Origin: CBDFGE01 sp965247055
Lineage (GTDB): Bacteria; Chloroflexota; Dehalococcoidia; Lucifugimonadales; JAGWBF01
Assembly: GCA_965247055.1 (NCBI GenBank)
Contig: CBDFGE010000006.1
Coordinates: 620,001-684,000, forward strand
Length of the DNA stretch: 64,000 bases
Direction of reading: 5' to 3'
Numbering within the stretch: position 1 is the first letter of the stretch; every line of letters begins with the position of its first letter. The notes beneath the pieces were generated by a model. That model saw nothing but the letters and a program-made list of their open reading frames with translations. It was not told where the DNA came from and ran no database searches. Made by a program: the position numbers and the translations under genes. Positions 43,684-53,166 of this stretch are shown here, piece after piece.

Positions 43684-44304
43684 TTAAAGCTCCTGCCTTC
43701 CCTGGAACGCCCGGCTAAGGGTAAGGTCGTCGGCATACTCCAGGTCCCCACCTACCGGGAGGCCCCGGGCCAGGTGAGTTACCTTTACTTCCTGGGACAC
43801 GATGTGCCGCCGAATGTACATGGCGGTGGCCTCACCCTCCAGGGTAGGATTGGTAGCGATGATGACCTCCTCTACTGTTACTGTGCCGCCCTTTAATCGG
43901 GGAAGAAGCTCCTTTAGCCGCAGGTCCTCGGGGCCAACGCCATTGATGGGGGATATGACTCCGTGAAGGACGTGGTACAGACCCCTGTAGCAGTGGGTCC
44001 TCTCGAGGGCCAGGACGTCGAAGGGGTCCTCGACCACACAGACCTGTGTGGCATCGCGGCGGGGGTCGTTGCACAGGGCGCACGGATCGGCCTCCGTGAG
44101 GTTCTGACAGACAGAGCAAAAGATGATCTTGGACTTGACCGCCAGCACCGCCTCGGCCAGCGCCCGGGCCTCGTCCTCGGGTAGCCTTATGATAAAGTAG
44201 GCCAGACGCTGGGCGCTCCTCGGCCCGATACCGGGCAGCTTGTTCAGCTCCTGGATTAGACGGGCCAGGGGCGGGGCCGCGGCTGGGGTGGCGTCCGTGC
44301 TCAT
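43684..44304 (-). CDS. recR: Recombination protein RecR
   Basis: 206 residues. HhH motif (LNKLPGIGPRSAQRLAYFII), zinc finger CSVCQNLTEADPCALC, Toprim domain (VCVVEDPFDVLALE...IIATNPTLEGEATAMYI) and the C-terminal Walker-B-like HLARGLPVGGDLEYAD. It forms the RecOR mediator with the neighbour. Confidence 0.96.
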   Translation of the reverse strand: MSTDATPAAAPPLARLIQELNKLPGIGPRSAQRLAYFIIRLPEDEARALAEAVLAVKSKIIFCSVCQNLTEADPCALCNDPRRDATQVCVVEDPFDVLALERTHCYRGLYHVLHGVISPINGVGPEDLRLKELLPRLKGGTVTVEEVIIATNPTLEGEATAMYIRRHIVSQEVKVTHLARGLPVGGDLEYADDLTLSRAFQGRQEL

Positions 44305-44337
44305 GATGATGCCTTCATCGACGTGCCCAAGGACTGA

Positions 44338-44688
44338 CTAGGTCAGTCCGGGGATGTTCAGGCCGCCGGTTATGGCACCCAGCTTCTCGGACGCCATTTC
44401 TTGGGACTTGCTCAGGGCGTCATTTACCGCCGCCGTCACCAGGTCCTGGAGCATCTCCACGTCCTCGACCGCCTCCGGCGCTATCTCCACCGAGTCCACG
44501 ACTTGCTTGCCAGTCATCACTACCTTCACTACGCCTCCACCCGCGGTGCCTTCAACGGTGAGGGCCTCCAGCTCCTCCTGCATCTTCTGGAGCATCTCCA
44601 GGGGCTGCTGAACCATGGGCTGCTGGGCCATGGGTTGGCGCCTGCCTTGCTGGCGCTGGGCCTGCCGCCTCATCTGCCGGTTCATCAT
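44338..44688 (-). CDS. YbaB/EbfC-family nucleoid-associated protein
   Basis: 116 residues. A Gln/Arg-rich start (RQMRRQAQRQQGRRQ) precedes the tweezer-like core (MLQKMQEELEALTVEGTAGG, VVKVVMTGKQVVDSVEIAPE, MLQDLVTAAVNDAL). The start overlaps the dnaX stop in ATGA. The dnaX-ybaB-recR order is ancient and widely kept. Confidence 0.93.
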   Translation of the reverse strand: MMNRQMRRQAQRQQGRRQPMAQQPMVQQPLEMLQKMQEELEALTVEGTAGGGVVKVVMTGKQVVDSVEIAPEAVEDVEMLQDLVTAAVNDALSKSQEMASEKLGAITGGLNIPGLT

Positions 44689-46325
44689 TGCTCCCGCTCC
44701 TCCGTTATTCTGGCGCCCATGCTGAGGGCCGCCCTTACCAGCGGACTCTGGGCGGCAGACGGGCCGTTGCCGACCCCGCTATCATCCGCCAGGACCACCC
44801 GCAGCCGGTAAGACGTGCCCAGCGACTTTAGCAGGGCCTCCTCGACCGTTTTTTGCCCCTGGGGGTCATCGATCTCTTCCTGCATTCTCTCCAGATGGGA
44901 CCGGTGGGCGAAGGCCAGCACCAGGGTCTCCCCCTCTATACGCTGCTCCTTGCAGTCCCGGAGCAGGGCGCCGATGTTGAACCGTTTCCCCTTGCACCGG
45001 CTCAGGATCTTCACGGCGGTGGTCCATCCTTCCTGGAGATCGGGACCCTGCGCCCCCGCTTCGTCTCGAGCCCTGTCCGGCGAGGGAGCCGCGACCACCG
45101 GCACCTCTGGGGACCGTCGGGACTGGGCGACAGCCGGAGCACGCGTCGGCGGGCCGTTGGAGGGGACGGGCACCGGGGTACTGGAGGACGGCTCCCTTGA
45201 GGACACTGGCCGCACCGCGGGAGCGGGCCTGGAGGGCACCGCTTCAGGACCTCCTTCCATACACGCCTCTACCACCGCCAGCTCCAGGGCCAGAGGAGAG
45301 GAGGAGTCGTATCCCATGTTGATCTCGCCCAGGAGCTTGAGGGACTTCATTATCCTGGCCGTGGTCGCCCTCGGGGCCAGGTCCTCCAGCTCCTTCACCG
45401 TCTCCTTGGGCAGGTCCAGGGACTCCCTGGAGCCGCACTGAATCAGGAGCACCCCCCGCAACAGGTCCACCACCTGCCTGTGCAGGACCCGCAGGTCGAC
45501 GCCTTCCCAGGCCGCCCGGTTGATGGTCGACAGGGCCGATGCGGCGTTGCCCGAAACAAGAGACCGGGTGAACTCGAGGGCTTCCTCCCCCTGGCCCAGG
45601 CCCAGCAACTCGCGTACCTCTCCGACGCCGACGCGTCCGTCGCAGGATACCACCAGATGCTCCAGCAGGTTCTCGGCATCCCTGAGGCTGCCGCCGGACC
45701 CCTGGGCGAGGAGTCTCAGGGCCTCCTCATCCGAGTCCACACCTTCCTCATGGCAGATGCCCCTCAGCCGCCCGACCACGGCATCCGACGCCAGGCGTCG
45801 AAAGTCCAACCTCTGGCAACGGGAGATGATGGTGGGCAGGATCTTGTGGGGCTCCGTCGTGCACAGGATGAAGATGGCATGCGCGGGAGGCTCCTCCAGC
45901 GTTTTCAGGAAAGCGTTGGAGGCGTGCTCCGTGAGCATGTGGGCCTCGTCGATGATGTAGACCTTGCTTCCCCCTTCCACCGGGGCCAGGTTGACCCGGT
46001 CCCTGATGTTGCGTATCTCGTCTATCCCCCGGTTGCTGGCGGCGTCCATCTCGATCAGGTCCATGAACCTGGCTTCGTTAATAGCCAGGCAGCGGGCACA
46101 CTCGTTACAGGGGTCTCCCTCCCGGGGGTCGAGGCAGTTGACGGCTTTGGCCAGCACCCTCGCGGAGCTGGTCTTCCCCGTCCCACGGGGACCGCAGAAC
46201 AGATAGGAGTGGGCTACCCGGCCACGCTGCACGGCCTGCCGCAAGGTGCGGGATACGTGGTCCTGCCCCACCAGCTGACCAAAACTCTGGGGGCGCCACT
46301 TGCGATAGTAGACCTGAAAGGCCAT
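44685..46325 (-). CDS. dnaX: DNA polymerase III subunits gamma/tau
   Basis: 546 residues. P-loop CGPRGTGKTSSARVLAKAVN, zinc module CLDPREGDPCNECARC, Walker B YIIDEAHML and SRC motif IISRCQRLDF. A Pro/Ser/Arg-rich linker (about residues 365-430) leads to a C-terminal tau-like domain. No obvious slippery A-run for programmed frameshifting was noticed. The start overlaps the ybeY stop (TAATG). Confidence 0.95.
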   Translation of the reverse strand: MAFQVYYRKWRPQSFGQLVGQDHVSRTLRQAVQRGRVAHSYLFCGPRGTGKTSSARVLAKAVNCLDPREGDPCNECARCLAINEARFMDLIEMDAASNRGIDEIRNIRDRVNLAPVEGGSKVYIIDEAHMLTEHASNAFLKTLEEPPAHAIFILCTTEPHKILPTIISRCQRLDFRRLASDAVVGRLRGICHEEGVDSDEEALRLLAQGSGGSLRDAENLLEHLVVSCDGRVGVGEVRELLGLGQGEEALEFTRSLVSGNAASALSTINRAAWEGVDLRVLHRQVVDLLRGVLLIQCGSRESLDLPKETVKELEDLAPRATTARIMKSLKLLGEINMGYDSSSPLALELAVVEACMEGGPEAVPSRPAPAVRPVSSREPSSSTPVPVPSNGPPTRAPAVAQSRRSPEVPVVAAPSPDRARDEAGAQGPDLQEGWTTAVKILSRCKGKRFNIGALLRDCKEQRIEGETLVLAFAHRSHLERMQEEIDDPQGQKTVEEALLKSLGTSYRLRVVLADDSGVGNGPSAAQSPLVRAALSMGARITEEREQ

Positions 46326-46852
46326 TAGACGACCACCTTAGGGAGTACGCGAGACAGTATCTCCCGCTCCCTACTCTGCATCTCATGTTCCTCCGGTGGC
46401 GAAGCGTGATCGAAGCCGAGCATGTGCAGGAGGCCATGGACCACCAGGGTGGCCAGCTCACGCTCCAGACCCTCCGCCCCCGGGGCAGACTGCCGGAGGG
46501 ACTGGGGATAGGAGATGACCACCTCTCCCAGGTGTTGGGGCTCGTCGCTCGGCACGACGAAAGGCCCGTCGTGCTCGCCCCGACACGGCGCCTCCCCTTC
46601 GCCCTCCCAGTGGCCCTCACGAATACTGGAGAAAGAGAGGACGTCGGTCACCTCGTCCAGTCCCCGGTACTCCCTGTTAAGCCGCTTCACGGTCTCGTCG
46701 TCGGCTATCACCACACCCAGCTGCCAGTCTTCCTTTGGACCCGCCGATGCCATGCAACACCTTACAACGCCGCGTAACCACGCTCTCGACACTTGCCCTT
46801 CATGGGGGTCCAGGATGGTCAGGTCTACTATGCGTCTCGCCCTCGCTGGCAT
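46325..46852 (-). CDS. ybeY: Endoribonuclease YbeY
   Basis: 175 residues; rRNA maturation and quality control RNase. The zinc site is HGLLHMLGFDHASPPEEHEM and the substrate region has RGLDEVTDVLSFS. An insertion between them (EGHWEGEGEAPCRGEHDG) is longer than usual. The ATG at 46852 follows GAGAGGAG at 5 bases. It heads the leftward run ybeY-dnaX-ybaB-recR-recO. Confidence 0.94.
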   Translation of the reverse strand: MPARARRIVDLTILDPHEGQVSRAWLRGVVRCCMASAGPKEDWQLGVVIADDETVKRLNREYRGLDEVTDVLSFSSIREGHWEGEGEAPCRGEHDGPFVVPSDEPQHLGEVVISYPQSLRQSAPGAEGLERELATLVVHGLLHMLGFDHASPPEEHEMQSREREILSRVLPKVVV

Positions 46853-47112
46853 GGACTCCTCTCCCAGGGGATGAGGGAATGATAGCACAGGGGTGTGGCT
46901 CCTTCAAGAATTCGATGGCCGTGCCGGGGCAGGACTTGGCGTGGAGCCCAGTCGTAATGCTTCGTTGGTTGACAGGTCGAGATCGGGAGATAAAAATTAC
47001 TCTAAGATAATAGCAGGGTTAATCAGATATTGGTCTCGGAGCGGCGTAGCTGCATGAGGCGAAAAGGTTGAAGTTTGTGCCTGCGATCCGCCGTTCCCCG
47101 GCAGAGTCCGTG

Positions 47113-47141
47113 TTGACAAGGGGACCCGACTATATTAAAAT
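47113..47141 (+). promoter_or_regulatory. Strong promoter for the DUF1800-DUF1501 cluster
   Basis: TTGACA (47113-47118), 17-base spacer, TAAAAT (47136-47141). The start codon lies 78 bases downstream at 47219. The rest of the 46853-47218 gap shows no gene. Confidence 0.75.
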
Positions 47142-47218
47142 GACGCTGTCTTCCTCTGTAACTCGTGGGGATTGAGCTACGCGGGACGAACTGGAATCAA
47201 AGAAAGGGGGGCCCTTGG

Positions 47219-48631
47219 ATGGCAGACGACGATATTAAGTTGATGGCTCACCTGATGCGTCGAGCCGGTTTTGGCGCGTCGCGCGACGAGCTGGAGGAGC
47301 GAGTGGCCAACGGCTATGAGGCCACGGTCGAGGAGCTGGTAGACCCGGACACGTTCAACCTCCCCCACGTCGATACGGACATCCTGTTCCGGTACTATCC
47401 GTCCCTTGAGATATGCGGCGCCCCTCCTCAGATGAGGTCCCACCACATCTACCACCTCATCAACACCAAGCGTCCCCTGGAAGAGAAGGTGGCCCTGTTC
47501 TGGCACCACCTCTTCGCCACCGGCAACTCTAAGATAGACAATCCCACCGAGATGGTCCAGCAGATAAACATGTTCCGCCGGTTAGGAATGGGCAGTTACC
47601 GGGAGCTCCTGCTGGAGCTGGCCAGAAACCCTGCCATGATCTTCTGGCTGGATAACAATGAGAACCACAAGGACCAGCCCAACGAGAACTGGGGGCGGGA
47701 GCTGCTGGAGCTGTTCTCCATGGGCGTTGGCAACTACACCGAGCAGGACGTGTTCGAGTGCTCCAGGGCCTTCACAGGCTGGACCATCAGGCCCAAGATT
47801 CCCCGGCAGCCGCTAAGCCGCTTCCTCTGGTCCTTCGAGTACAAACCCGAGGATCACGACGATACGGAGAAGGTGTTCCTGGGCCACCGGGGCCGCTTCA
47901 ACGGGGAGGACGTCATAGACATCATCGCCCGACAGCCGGCCACGGCGCGGTTCATCGCCCGGCACCTGTACAACTTCTTTGTTGCCGATGAGCCACAGGT
48001 GCCGGCATGGCAGCAGACCCCGCCCCGCGACCCCGCCGCCGTCAACATAATAGCGGACGTCTTTATCACCTCCGGCTATAACATGCGTTCCACCCTCCGG
48101 GTGCTGTTCAACTCCGATTTCTTCAAGGCGGAGTCGGTGAGATGGGCCAAGGTAAAGAGCCCAGCCGAGTTGGTGGCGGGGACACTCCGGCTGGTGGGTG
48201 ACTGGCAGTTCCCCAGGCCCGGCCTTCAGCCCATAGGTGAGGAGCCCGGGTACCAGGGACAGGAGCTAGGCGACCCCCCCAGCGTGGAGGGCTGGCACAC
48301 CGGGCCTGAGTGGATAGACAGCGGCTCCCTCGTGAGGCGGATCAACTTCGCCGCAGATCGCCTGTCCAACATCGAGCTACCGGGAGTCAAGTCCATCATC
48401 GCCAGGATCAGGGCAAAGGGCAACATCTCTCCGGAGGAGCTGGTGGAGAGCTGCCTTGATCTGGTGGGTCCAATGGACGTAGCAGACGCAACGCGCCAGG
48501 AGCTGATCTCTCTCGCCAGCAAGCAGGGCACCCTTAAATGGGATACCCAGGAGGACTCCGGGACCTCGGAGCGAAGGATCGCAGATGTGCTGGCCTTGGC
48601 GGTCGCCTCCAGGGAATACCAATTCGTGTAA
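47219..48631 (+). CDS. DUF1800 family protein
   Basis: 470 residues. Family marks: HLMRRAGFGASRDELEE, EKVALFWHHLFATGNSKI, NENWGRELLELFSMGVGNYT, ARFIARHLYNFFVAD and the C-terminal SVEGWHTGPEWIDSGSLVRR. DUF1800 genes are almost always next to DUF1501 genes, as here. The biochemical function is unknown; export or surface roles are suspected elsewhere. No signal peptide is visible. The ATG at 47219 follows AAAGGGGGGCCC. Confidence 0.92.
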   Translation: MADDDIKLMAHLMRRAGFGASRDELEERVANGYEATVEELVDPDTFNLPHVDTDILFRYYPSLEICGAPPQMRSHHIYHLINTKRPLEEKVALFWHHLFATGNSKIDNPTEMVQQINMFRRLGMGSYRELLLELARNPAMIFWLDNNENHKDQPNENWGRELLELFSMGVGNYTEQDVFECSRAFTGWTIRPKIPRQPLSRFLWSFEYKPEDHDDTEKVFLGHRGRFNGEDVIDIIARQPATARFIARHLYNFFVADEPQVPAWQQTPPRDPAAVNIIADVFITSGYNMRSTLRVLFNSDFFKAESVRWAKVKSPAELVAGTLRLVGDWQFPRPGLQPIGEEPGYQGQELGDPPSVEGWHTGPEWIDSGSLVRRINFAADRLSNIELPGVKSIIARIRAKGNISPEELVESCLDLVGPMDVADATRQELISLASKQGTLKWDTQEDSGTSERRIADVLALAVASREYQFV

Positions 48632-48668
48632 TCGGTCTTACTTAGGAAAAGGGAAGGAGGAGAGCATA

Positions 48669-49799
48669 ATGACATCTAGCAAGAAAGACCCGGTCTTGGT
48701 GGTGCTGCAGCTAACGGGGGGCAACGACTATCTCAACTCGATTATCCCATACACAGATTCCAACTATTGGGACAATCGGCCCGCCGTGAAGGTGCCCGAA
48801 GACCAGATCATCCACATAGACGACCGGCTGGGGATGCATCCAATGATGCAGCCCATGAAGGACCTCTGGGACCAGGGGAAGCTGGCCGTCATCCATGGAG
48901 TAGGCTGGCCCAACTCCGTTCGATCCCACTTCCGGGCGATGGACATTTGGCACACTTGCGAGCCGGACAAGGTGGGCACCGAGGGCTGGTTGGGTAGGAC
49001 CACCAAACAGCTGGACCCCAACAAGGAGAACGTGCTTACCTCGGTGAACTTCGGCAACGGCCTGCCCAGGGCCCTGGCCATGCCGGGGGTCTCCGTGGCT
49101 TCCGTTTCCGACCTGGCCAACTATGGCATCCTGACCGGCCTTGAGCAGCAGCAGCGGGCCGTGGCCCTTGAGCGCTTCGAGCGCATGTACGCCCCTGCAG
49201 TGGGCACAGGCTACGTGATGGATTACCTGAGCATGACCGGCCTGGACGCCCTCAAGGGTGCCGACATCCTGAGGACGGCGCCCGAAATGTACTCCTCCAA
49301 CGTAGAGTACGCCGCCACCCCGATAGCCAGGAAGATGAGGGACATCGCCCAGACGCACCTTGCCGGCTTTGGCACCAGAATCTTCTATACCCAGCACGCC
49401 AGCTTCGACACCCACGCCGCCCAGATCGGGGCGCACGACACCCTGCTGAAGGATGTCTCCAACGCCGTGTACGACTTCTACCAGGACCTGAAGGAGCATG
49501 ACGCCGCCGACAACGTGGTGGTGTTGCTCTTCTCCGAGTTCGGCCGGCGGGTACACGACAACGGCTCCGGCACCGACCATGGTGCGGGCGGGGTGGCCTT
49601 CGTCATCGGCGACCCGGTGGTGGGTGGCTACCACGGCGAGTACCCCTCCACCAACCCCAAGGACCTGGAGTTCGGAGACCTGGTCCCCAACCACGACTTC
49701 AGAGGGGTGTACTCCACCATCCTGGAGGACTGGCTCGGCTTCGAAGCCAAGCCGATAGTGGGCGGGAGCTTCGACAAGCTCAGCTTCATCAAGAAGTAG
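48669..49799 (+). CDS. DUF1501 family protein (alkaline-phosphatase/sulfatase-like fold)
   Basis: 376 residues. LVVLQLTGGNDYLNSIIPY, GMHPMMQPMKDLWDQGKLAV, NSVRSHFRAMDIWHT, FDTHAAQIGAHDTLLKDVSN, LFSEFGRRVHDNGSGTDHGA are family marks, with conserved acidic and His residues that could bind metal. Members often carry a Tat signal; this one begins directly at the domain. The ATG at 48669 has GGAAGGAGGAG. It pairs with the DUF1800 protein 37 bases upstream. Confidence 0.92.
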   Translation: MTSSKKDPVLVVLQLTGGNDYLNSIIPYTDSNYWDNRPAVKVPEDQIIHIDDRLGMHPMMQPMKDLWDQGKLAVIHGVGWPNSVRSHFRAMDIWHTCEPDKVGTEGWLGRTTKQLDPNKENVLTSVNFGNGLPRALAMPGVSVASVSDLANYGILTGLEQQQRAVALERFERMYAPAVGTGYVMDYLSMTGLDALKGADILRTAPEMYSSNVEYAATPIARKMRDIAQTHLAGFGTRIFYTQHASFDTHAAQIGAHDTLLKDVSNAVYDFYQDLKEHDAADNVVVLLFSEFGRRVHDNGSGTDHGAGGVAFVIGDPVVGGYHGEYPSTNPKDLEFGDLVPNHDFRGVYSTILEDWLGFEAKPIVGGSFDKLSFIKK

Positions 49800-49846
49800 C
49801 CCCTGAATACCAGGGTTCCTCCGGCGGACTGACCGCGTAGATGGAC

Positions 49847-49879
49847 AGGGGAATCGGGGATCTATTCCCCGATTCCCCT
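49847..49879 (+). terminator. Hairpin terminator after the DUF1501 gene
   Basis: A perfect 14-bp stem (AGGGGAATCGGGGA with TCCCCGATTCCCCT) and 5-base loop, followed by GCTCTTTCT. It separates the DUF pair from the NHL genes. Confidence 0.75.
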
Positions 49880-50009
49880 GCTCTTTCTGGCGCCAACGTG
49901 CCGTCTCTGGCGGGATGCCCATCGCCAGACCGGGAACGCGGTGCCATAGTGTCCCCTGGCCCAGAGCCCGTCTGCTAACCGGCACCAACGTACGGCACGA
50001 GGGGAGATC

Positions 50010-51011
50010 ATGCTTACGAGACATGTGGCTGGCCGTGTCTACAACTATGACTACTGCATCGGCAAGACCGCCGTGGGGGGCAACGGCTTCTACTTCGCAG
50101 TGGACTTCGCCCTCGGCTCCGGGGAGAGCCTTTACGTGATCAGTAAGGGCGCCGAGTTCATGCCCGGCCAGGGCATAACCAAGTGCACCCTGCATCATGA
50201 GGTCCTGTGGGAGGACCGCGGCCTACCCTTTGGCGGAGGCGAGTCCCCCTGGCCCGCCTCCATTGCCGTGGACATCAGCGAGAAGATATACATCGCCGAC
50301 GACCACGTGAACCGCATATTCATGTATAACAAGGACGGAGAGTTCCTGGGAAGCTGGGGGGCCACAGGTTCCGGCGACGGCCAGCTATTGGGACCCTCGG
50401 GTCTGGCCTGCGACAACGAGAACTACGTATACGTGGTGGACGGCCGGAACAGCCGAGTCCAGAAGTTTACACAGGAGGGAAAGTTCCTGGCCAGGTGGGG
50501 CGGCCCGGGCACCGGCGAAGGTCAGCTCAACATGCCCTGGGGTATCACCGTGGATAAGGAGGGGGACGTATATGTTGCCGACTGGTCCAACGACCGGGTA
50601 CAGAAGTTTGCCCCCGATGGCAAGTATCTGGCCACCTTCGGGCGACCCGGCACGGGCGATGGGGAGCTGAGGCGGCCCACCGATATTGCGGTGGACAGCG
50701 AGGGGGACGTCTACGTAACCGATTGGGGGAACAAGCGCCTTAACATCTACACTCCCGACGGTGCCTTCCTTACCGCTTTCATCGGGGACGCCGATGTATT
50801 GTCACCCTGGTCCCAGGCCCACGTCAACGCTAACCCTGACTTCACCAAAGCCCGCCGGAGGACAGACCTGACCCAGGAGCAGTGGTTCATGAGGCCAGTG
50901 GCGGTGAATGTGGACGATGAAGGAAGGATCATGGTACTCGAGAACCAACGCGGGCGTATCCAGATCTACGTCAAGGAACGGAACTTCGTCGATGCCCAGT
51001 TTAACCTGTAG
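50010..51011 (+). CDS. NHL-repeat beta-propeller protein
   Basis: 333 residues, about six NHL blades such as PSGLACDNENYVYVVDGRNS, MPWGITVDKEGDVYVADWSN and PTDIAVDSEGDVYVTDWGNK. A leading motif (GRVYNYDYCIGK) and a tail (GRIQIYVKERNFVDAQFNL) are shared with the next gene. NHL propellers bind proteins or ligands; some have lyase activity. No signal peptide is visible. The ribosome site is GAGGGGAG. Confidence 0.9.
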   Translation: MLTRHVAGRVYNYDYCIGKTAVGGNGFYFAVDFALGSGESLYVISKGAEFMPGQGITKCTLHHEVLWEDRGLPFGGGESPWPASIAVDISEKIYIADDHVNRIFMYNKDGEFLGSWGATGSGDGQLLGPSGLACDNENYVYVVDGRNSRVQKFTQEGKFLARWGGPGTGEGQLNMPWGITVDKEGDVYVADWSNDRVQKFAPDGKYLATFGRPGTGDGELRRPTDIAVDSEGDVYVTDWGNKRLNIYTPDGAFLTAFIGDADVLSPWSQAHVNANPDFTKARRRTDLTQEQWFMRPVAVNVDDEGRIMVLENQRGRIQIYVKERNFVDAQFNL

Positions 51012-51059
51012 GGACTGCCCCCATGCAGGGGCCGTCCCGAGGCGCGAGTGGAGGTAGAG

Positions 51060-52062
51060 ATGCTAACCAAACACGTAGCAGGCCGGGTCTATGACTACGA
51101 CTACTGCATCGGAAAGGCTGGGCGGGCGGGCAGCTCCTTCGCCCAGCCCTTGGACTTCGCCCTGGGCTCGCAGAAGAGCCTGTACCTGGTTAGCCGGGGC
51201 AACGAGTTCAGCCCCAGCCACGGGGTAACAAAATTCACTATGGACCACGAGGTGCTGTGGGAAGACCGCGGCCTGAGCTTCGGCGGCGGTGAGTCGCCCT
51301 GGCCGTCCTCAGTTGCGGTGGACAGCAGTGAGTCCGTATACGTGTCGGACGACTATATGAACCGTATCTTCTTGTACGACAGGGACGGCGATTTCCTGGG
51401 GAGCTGGGGTGCCGGTGGGAGGGGCGCTGGAGAGCTCAACGGGCCGTTCGGCCTAGCCTTCGATGAGGAGGACCGCCTCTACGTCGTCGACAGTCTCGGT
51501 CACCGAGTGCAGCGTTTCACCAAGGAGGGCAGGTTCCTCGGTGGTTGAGGTGGCCTTGGAGCTGGGAAGGGCGAGTTCGACATGCCCTGGGGGCATCGCC
51601 ATAGACAGAGGGGGCGATGTCTACGTCGCCGACTGGAAGAATGACCGCGTACAGAAGCTAACCGCCGATGGTAAGCATCTGGCCACCTTCGGTAGCCCGG
51701 GGAGCGCCGATGGGGAGCTGCATCGCCCGGCGGGCGTAGCCGTGGACGACGAGGGGGATGTTTATGTGGCCGACTGGGGTAACAACCGGCTCAACATTTA
51801 CGCCCAGGACGGGACCTTCCTGTCTGCGTTCGTCGGCGACGCGCAGAGGCTATCGCCCTGGTGCCAGGCTCACGTGGAGGCGAATCCCGACTTTCTGAAG
51901 GCGCGGCGGAGGACCGACCTGACTCCCGAGTGGAGGTTCGGCAGACCGGTTGCGGTGAACGTCAATCAGGAGGGCCAGATACTGGTACTTGAGGCTCAGC
52001 GTGCCCATATTCAAGTCTACGTCAAGGAGCGGAACTTCGTAGACGCCCAGTTCAACCTGTAG
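51060..52062 (+). pseudogene. Second NHL-repeat protein gene, disrupted
   Basis: A tandem paralogue of the preceding gene from MLTKHVAGRVYDYDYC to RNFVDAQFNL. Two lesions lie close together. A TGA (51546-51548) stands where the paralogue has Trp in RWGGPG, and one G too many near 51590 (CCCTGGGGGCATC versus CCCTGGGGTATC) shifts the frame. Everything else aligns blade for blade, so the damage is recent or a consensus error. Confidence 0.85.
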
Positions 52063-52199
52063 CCGGCCCCATCCCCCACATTCTCAGGGGCTGATACGTA
52101 CACACGAGCCGGCCATGGCACCACTACGGGTTCCTGCCCGGCACATCCTATCCCGGGAGTCGCCCGGACCCCACCTGCTCCAGCTGAGGTGGCCGCGTC

Positions 52200-53156
52200 T
52201 CATCTCTCTCCTCCGTTAGCGAGGTGGGCCCCGGAGGCCTGGCGGAAGTATTCTACGGTGCGGGCCAGCCCCTCCTCCAGAGAGATTTTGGGCGCGCATC
52301 CCAGGCCCTTTTCAAGTTTGGAGCTGTCCAGGCATATCTTGAAGACCTCTCCCGGACGGGCGGGGCCGTACAGTGGACTCCAACGATATTTCACGATACC
52401 CTTCAGAAGCTCGAAGAGCCTGTTCACCGAAGTACCCTGTCCGGTGCCGATGTTGTATTCGCCCTGCCCGCGCCCCATAGCCTGGATGTTGGCCTCTACC
52501 ACGTCGTCCACATAGACAAAGTCCCGCTCCTGCTCGCCGCTTCCGTAGATCCGGGGCTGCTTCCCCTCCAGCATCGCCCTTGTAAAGATGGCGACCACAC
52601 CGGCTTCGCCGTAGGGGTCCTGCCGCGGTCCGTAGACGTTGCCATACCGAAGCGTAACGTAGTCCAGCCTGAAGGTGTTACCGTAGAGGGCCAGGTACTG
52701 CTCGCCCACGTGCTTGGACAGGGCATAGGGTGAGAGGGGATTGAGGGGGTGGCCCTCATTACATGGCAGGTATTGGGGTTCGCCGTATATAGCCCCTCCC
52801 GATGAGGCGAAGATGAACTTGTCGACGCCATGGCTGCGGGCCAGCTCGATGAGGCGCACAGTGCCCTGGATATTGATCTCAGCGTCCCTTACGGGGTTCT
52901 TGACGGACTCGGTCACACTTACCTGGGCCGCAAGATGGTAGATGACGGACGGCTGCTCTCGCTCAATGATCTCATCAAGGTCCAGGCGGTTGATGCTGGT
53001 GTGGTGGAACGTGGCACCCTTGTTCACGTGCTGGAGCCTGCCCGTGCTCAGGTCGTCGATAACGACCACCCGGTGGCCCAGGGACAACAGCCTGTCCACG
53101 AGGTGAGACCCGATGAATCCCGCGCCTCCGGTGACCAGGACTGTCTTGGCCGTCAA
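52200..53156 (-). CDS. NAD-dependent epimerase (UDP-glucose 4-epimerase-like)
   Basis: 318 residues, short-chain dehydrogenase fold. NAD motif VTGGAGFIGSHLVDRLL, VIYHLAAQVSVTESV, catalytic Ser in FASSGGAIYGEP and Y-x3-K in SPYALSKHVGEQY, and RYGNVYGPRQDP. It probably epimerises a UDP-sugar for surface glycans. The start is TTG at 53156. It lies 10 bases after the htpX stop and may share a transcript with it. Confidence 0.88.
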   Translation of the reverse strand: MTAKTVLVTGGAGFIGSHLVDRLLSLGHRVVVIDDLSTGRLQHVNKGATFHHTSINRLDLDEIIEREQPSVIYHLAAQVSVTESVKNPVRDAEINIQGTVRLIELARSHGVDKFIFASSGGAIYGEPQYLPCNEGHPLNPLSPYALSKHVGEQYLALYGNTFRLDYVTLRYGNVYGPRQDPYGEAGVVAIFTRAMLEGKQPRIYGSGEQERDFVYVDDVVEANIQAMGRGQGEYNIGTGQGTSVNRLFELLKGIVKYRWSPLYGPARPGEVFKICLDSSKLEKGLGCAPKISLEEGLARTVEYFRQASGAHLANGGER

Positions 53157-53166
53157 CCTGCCCTTC

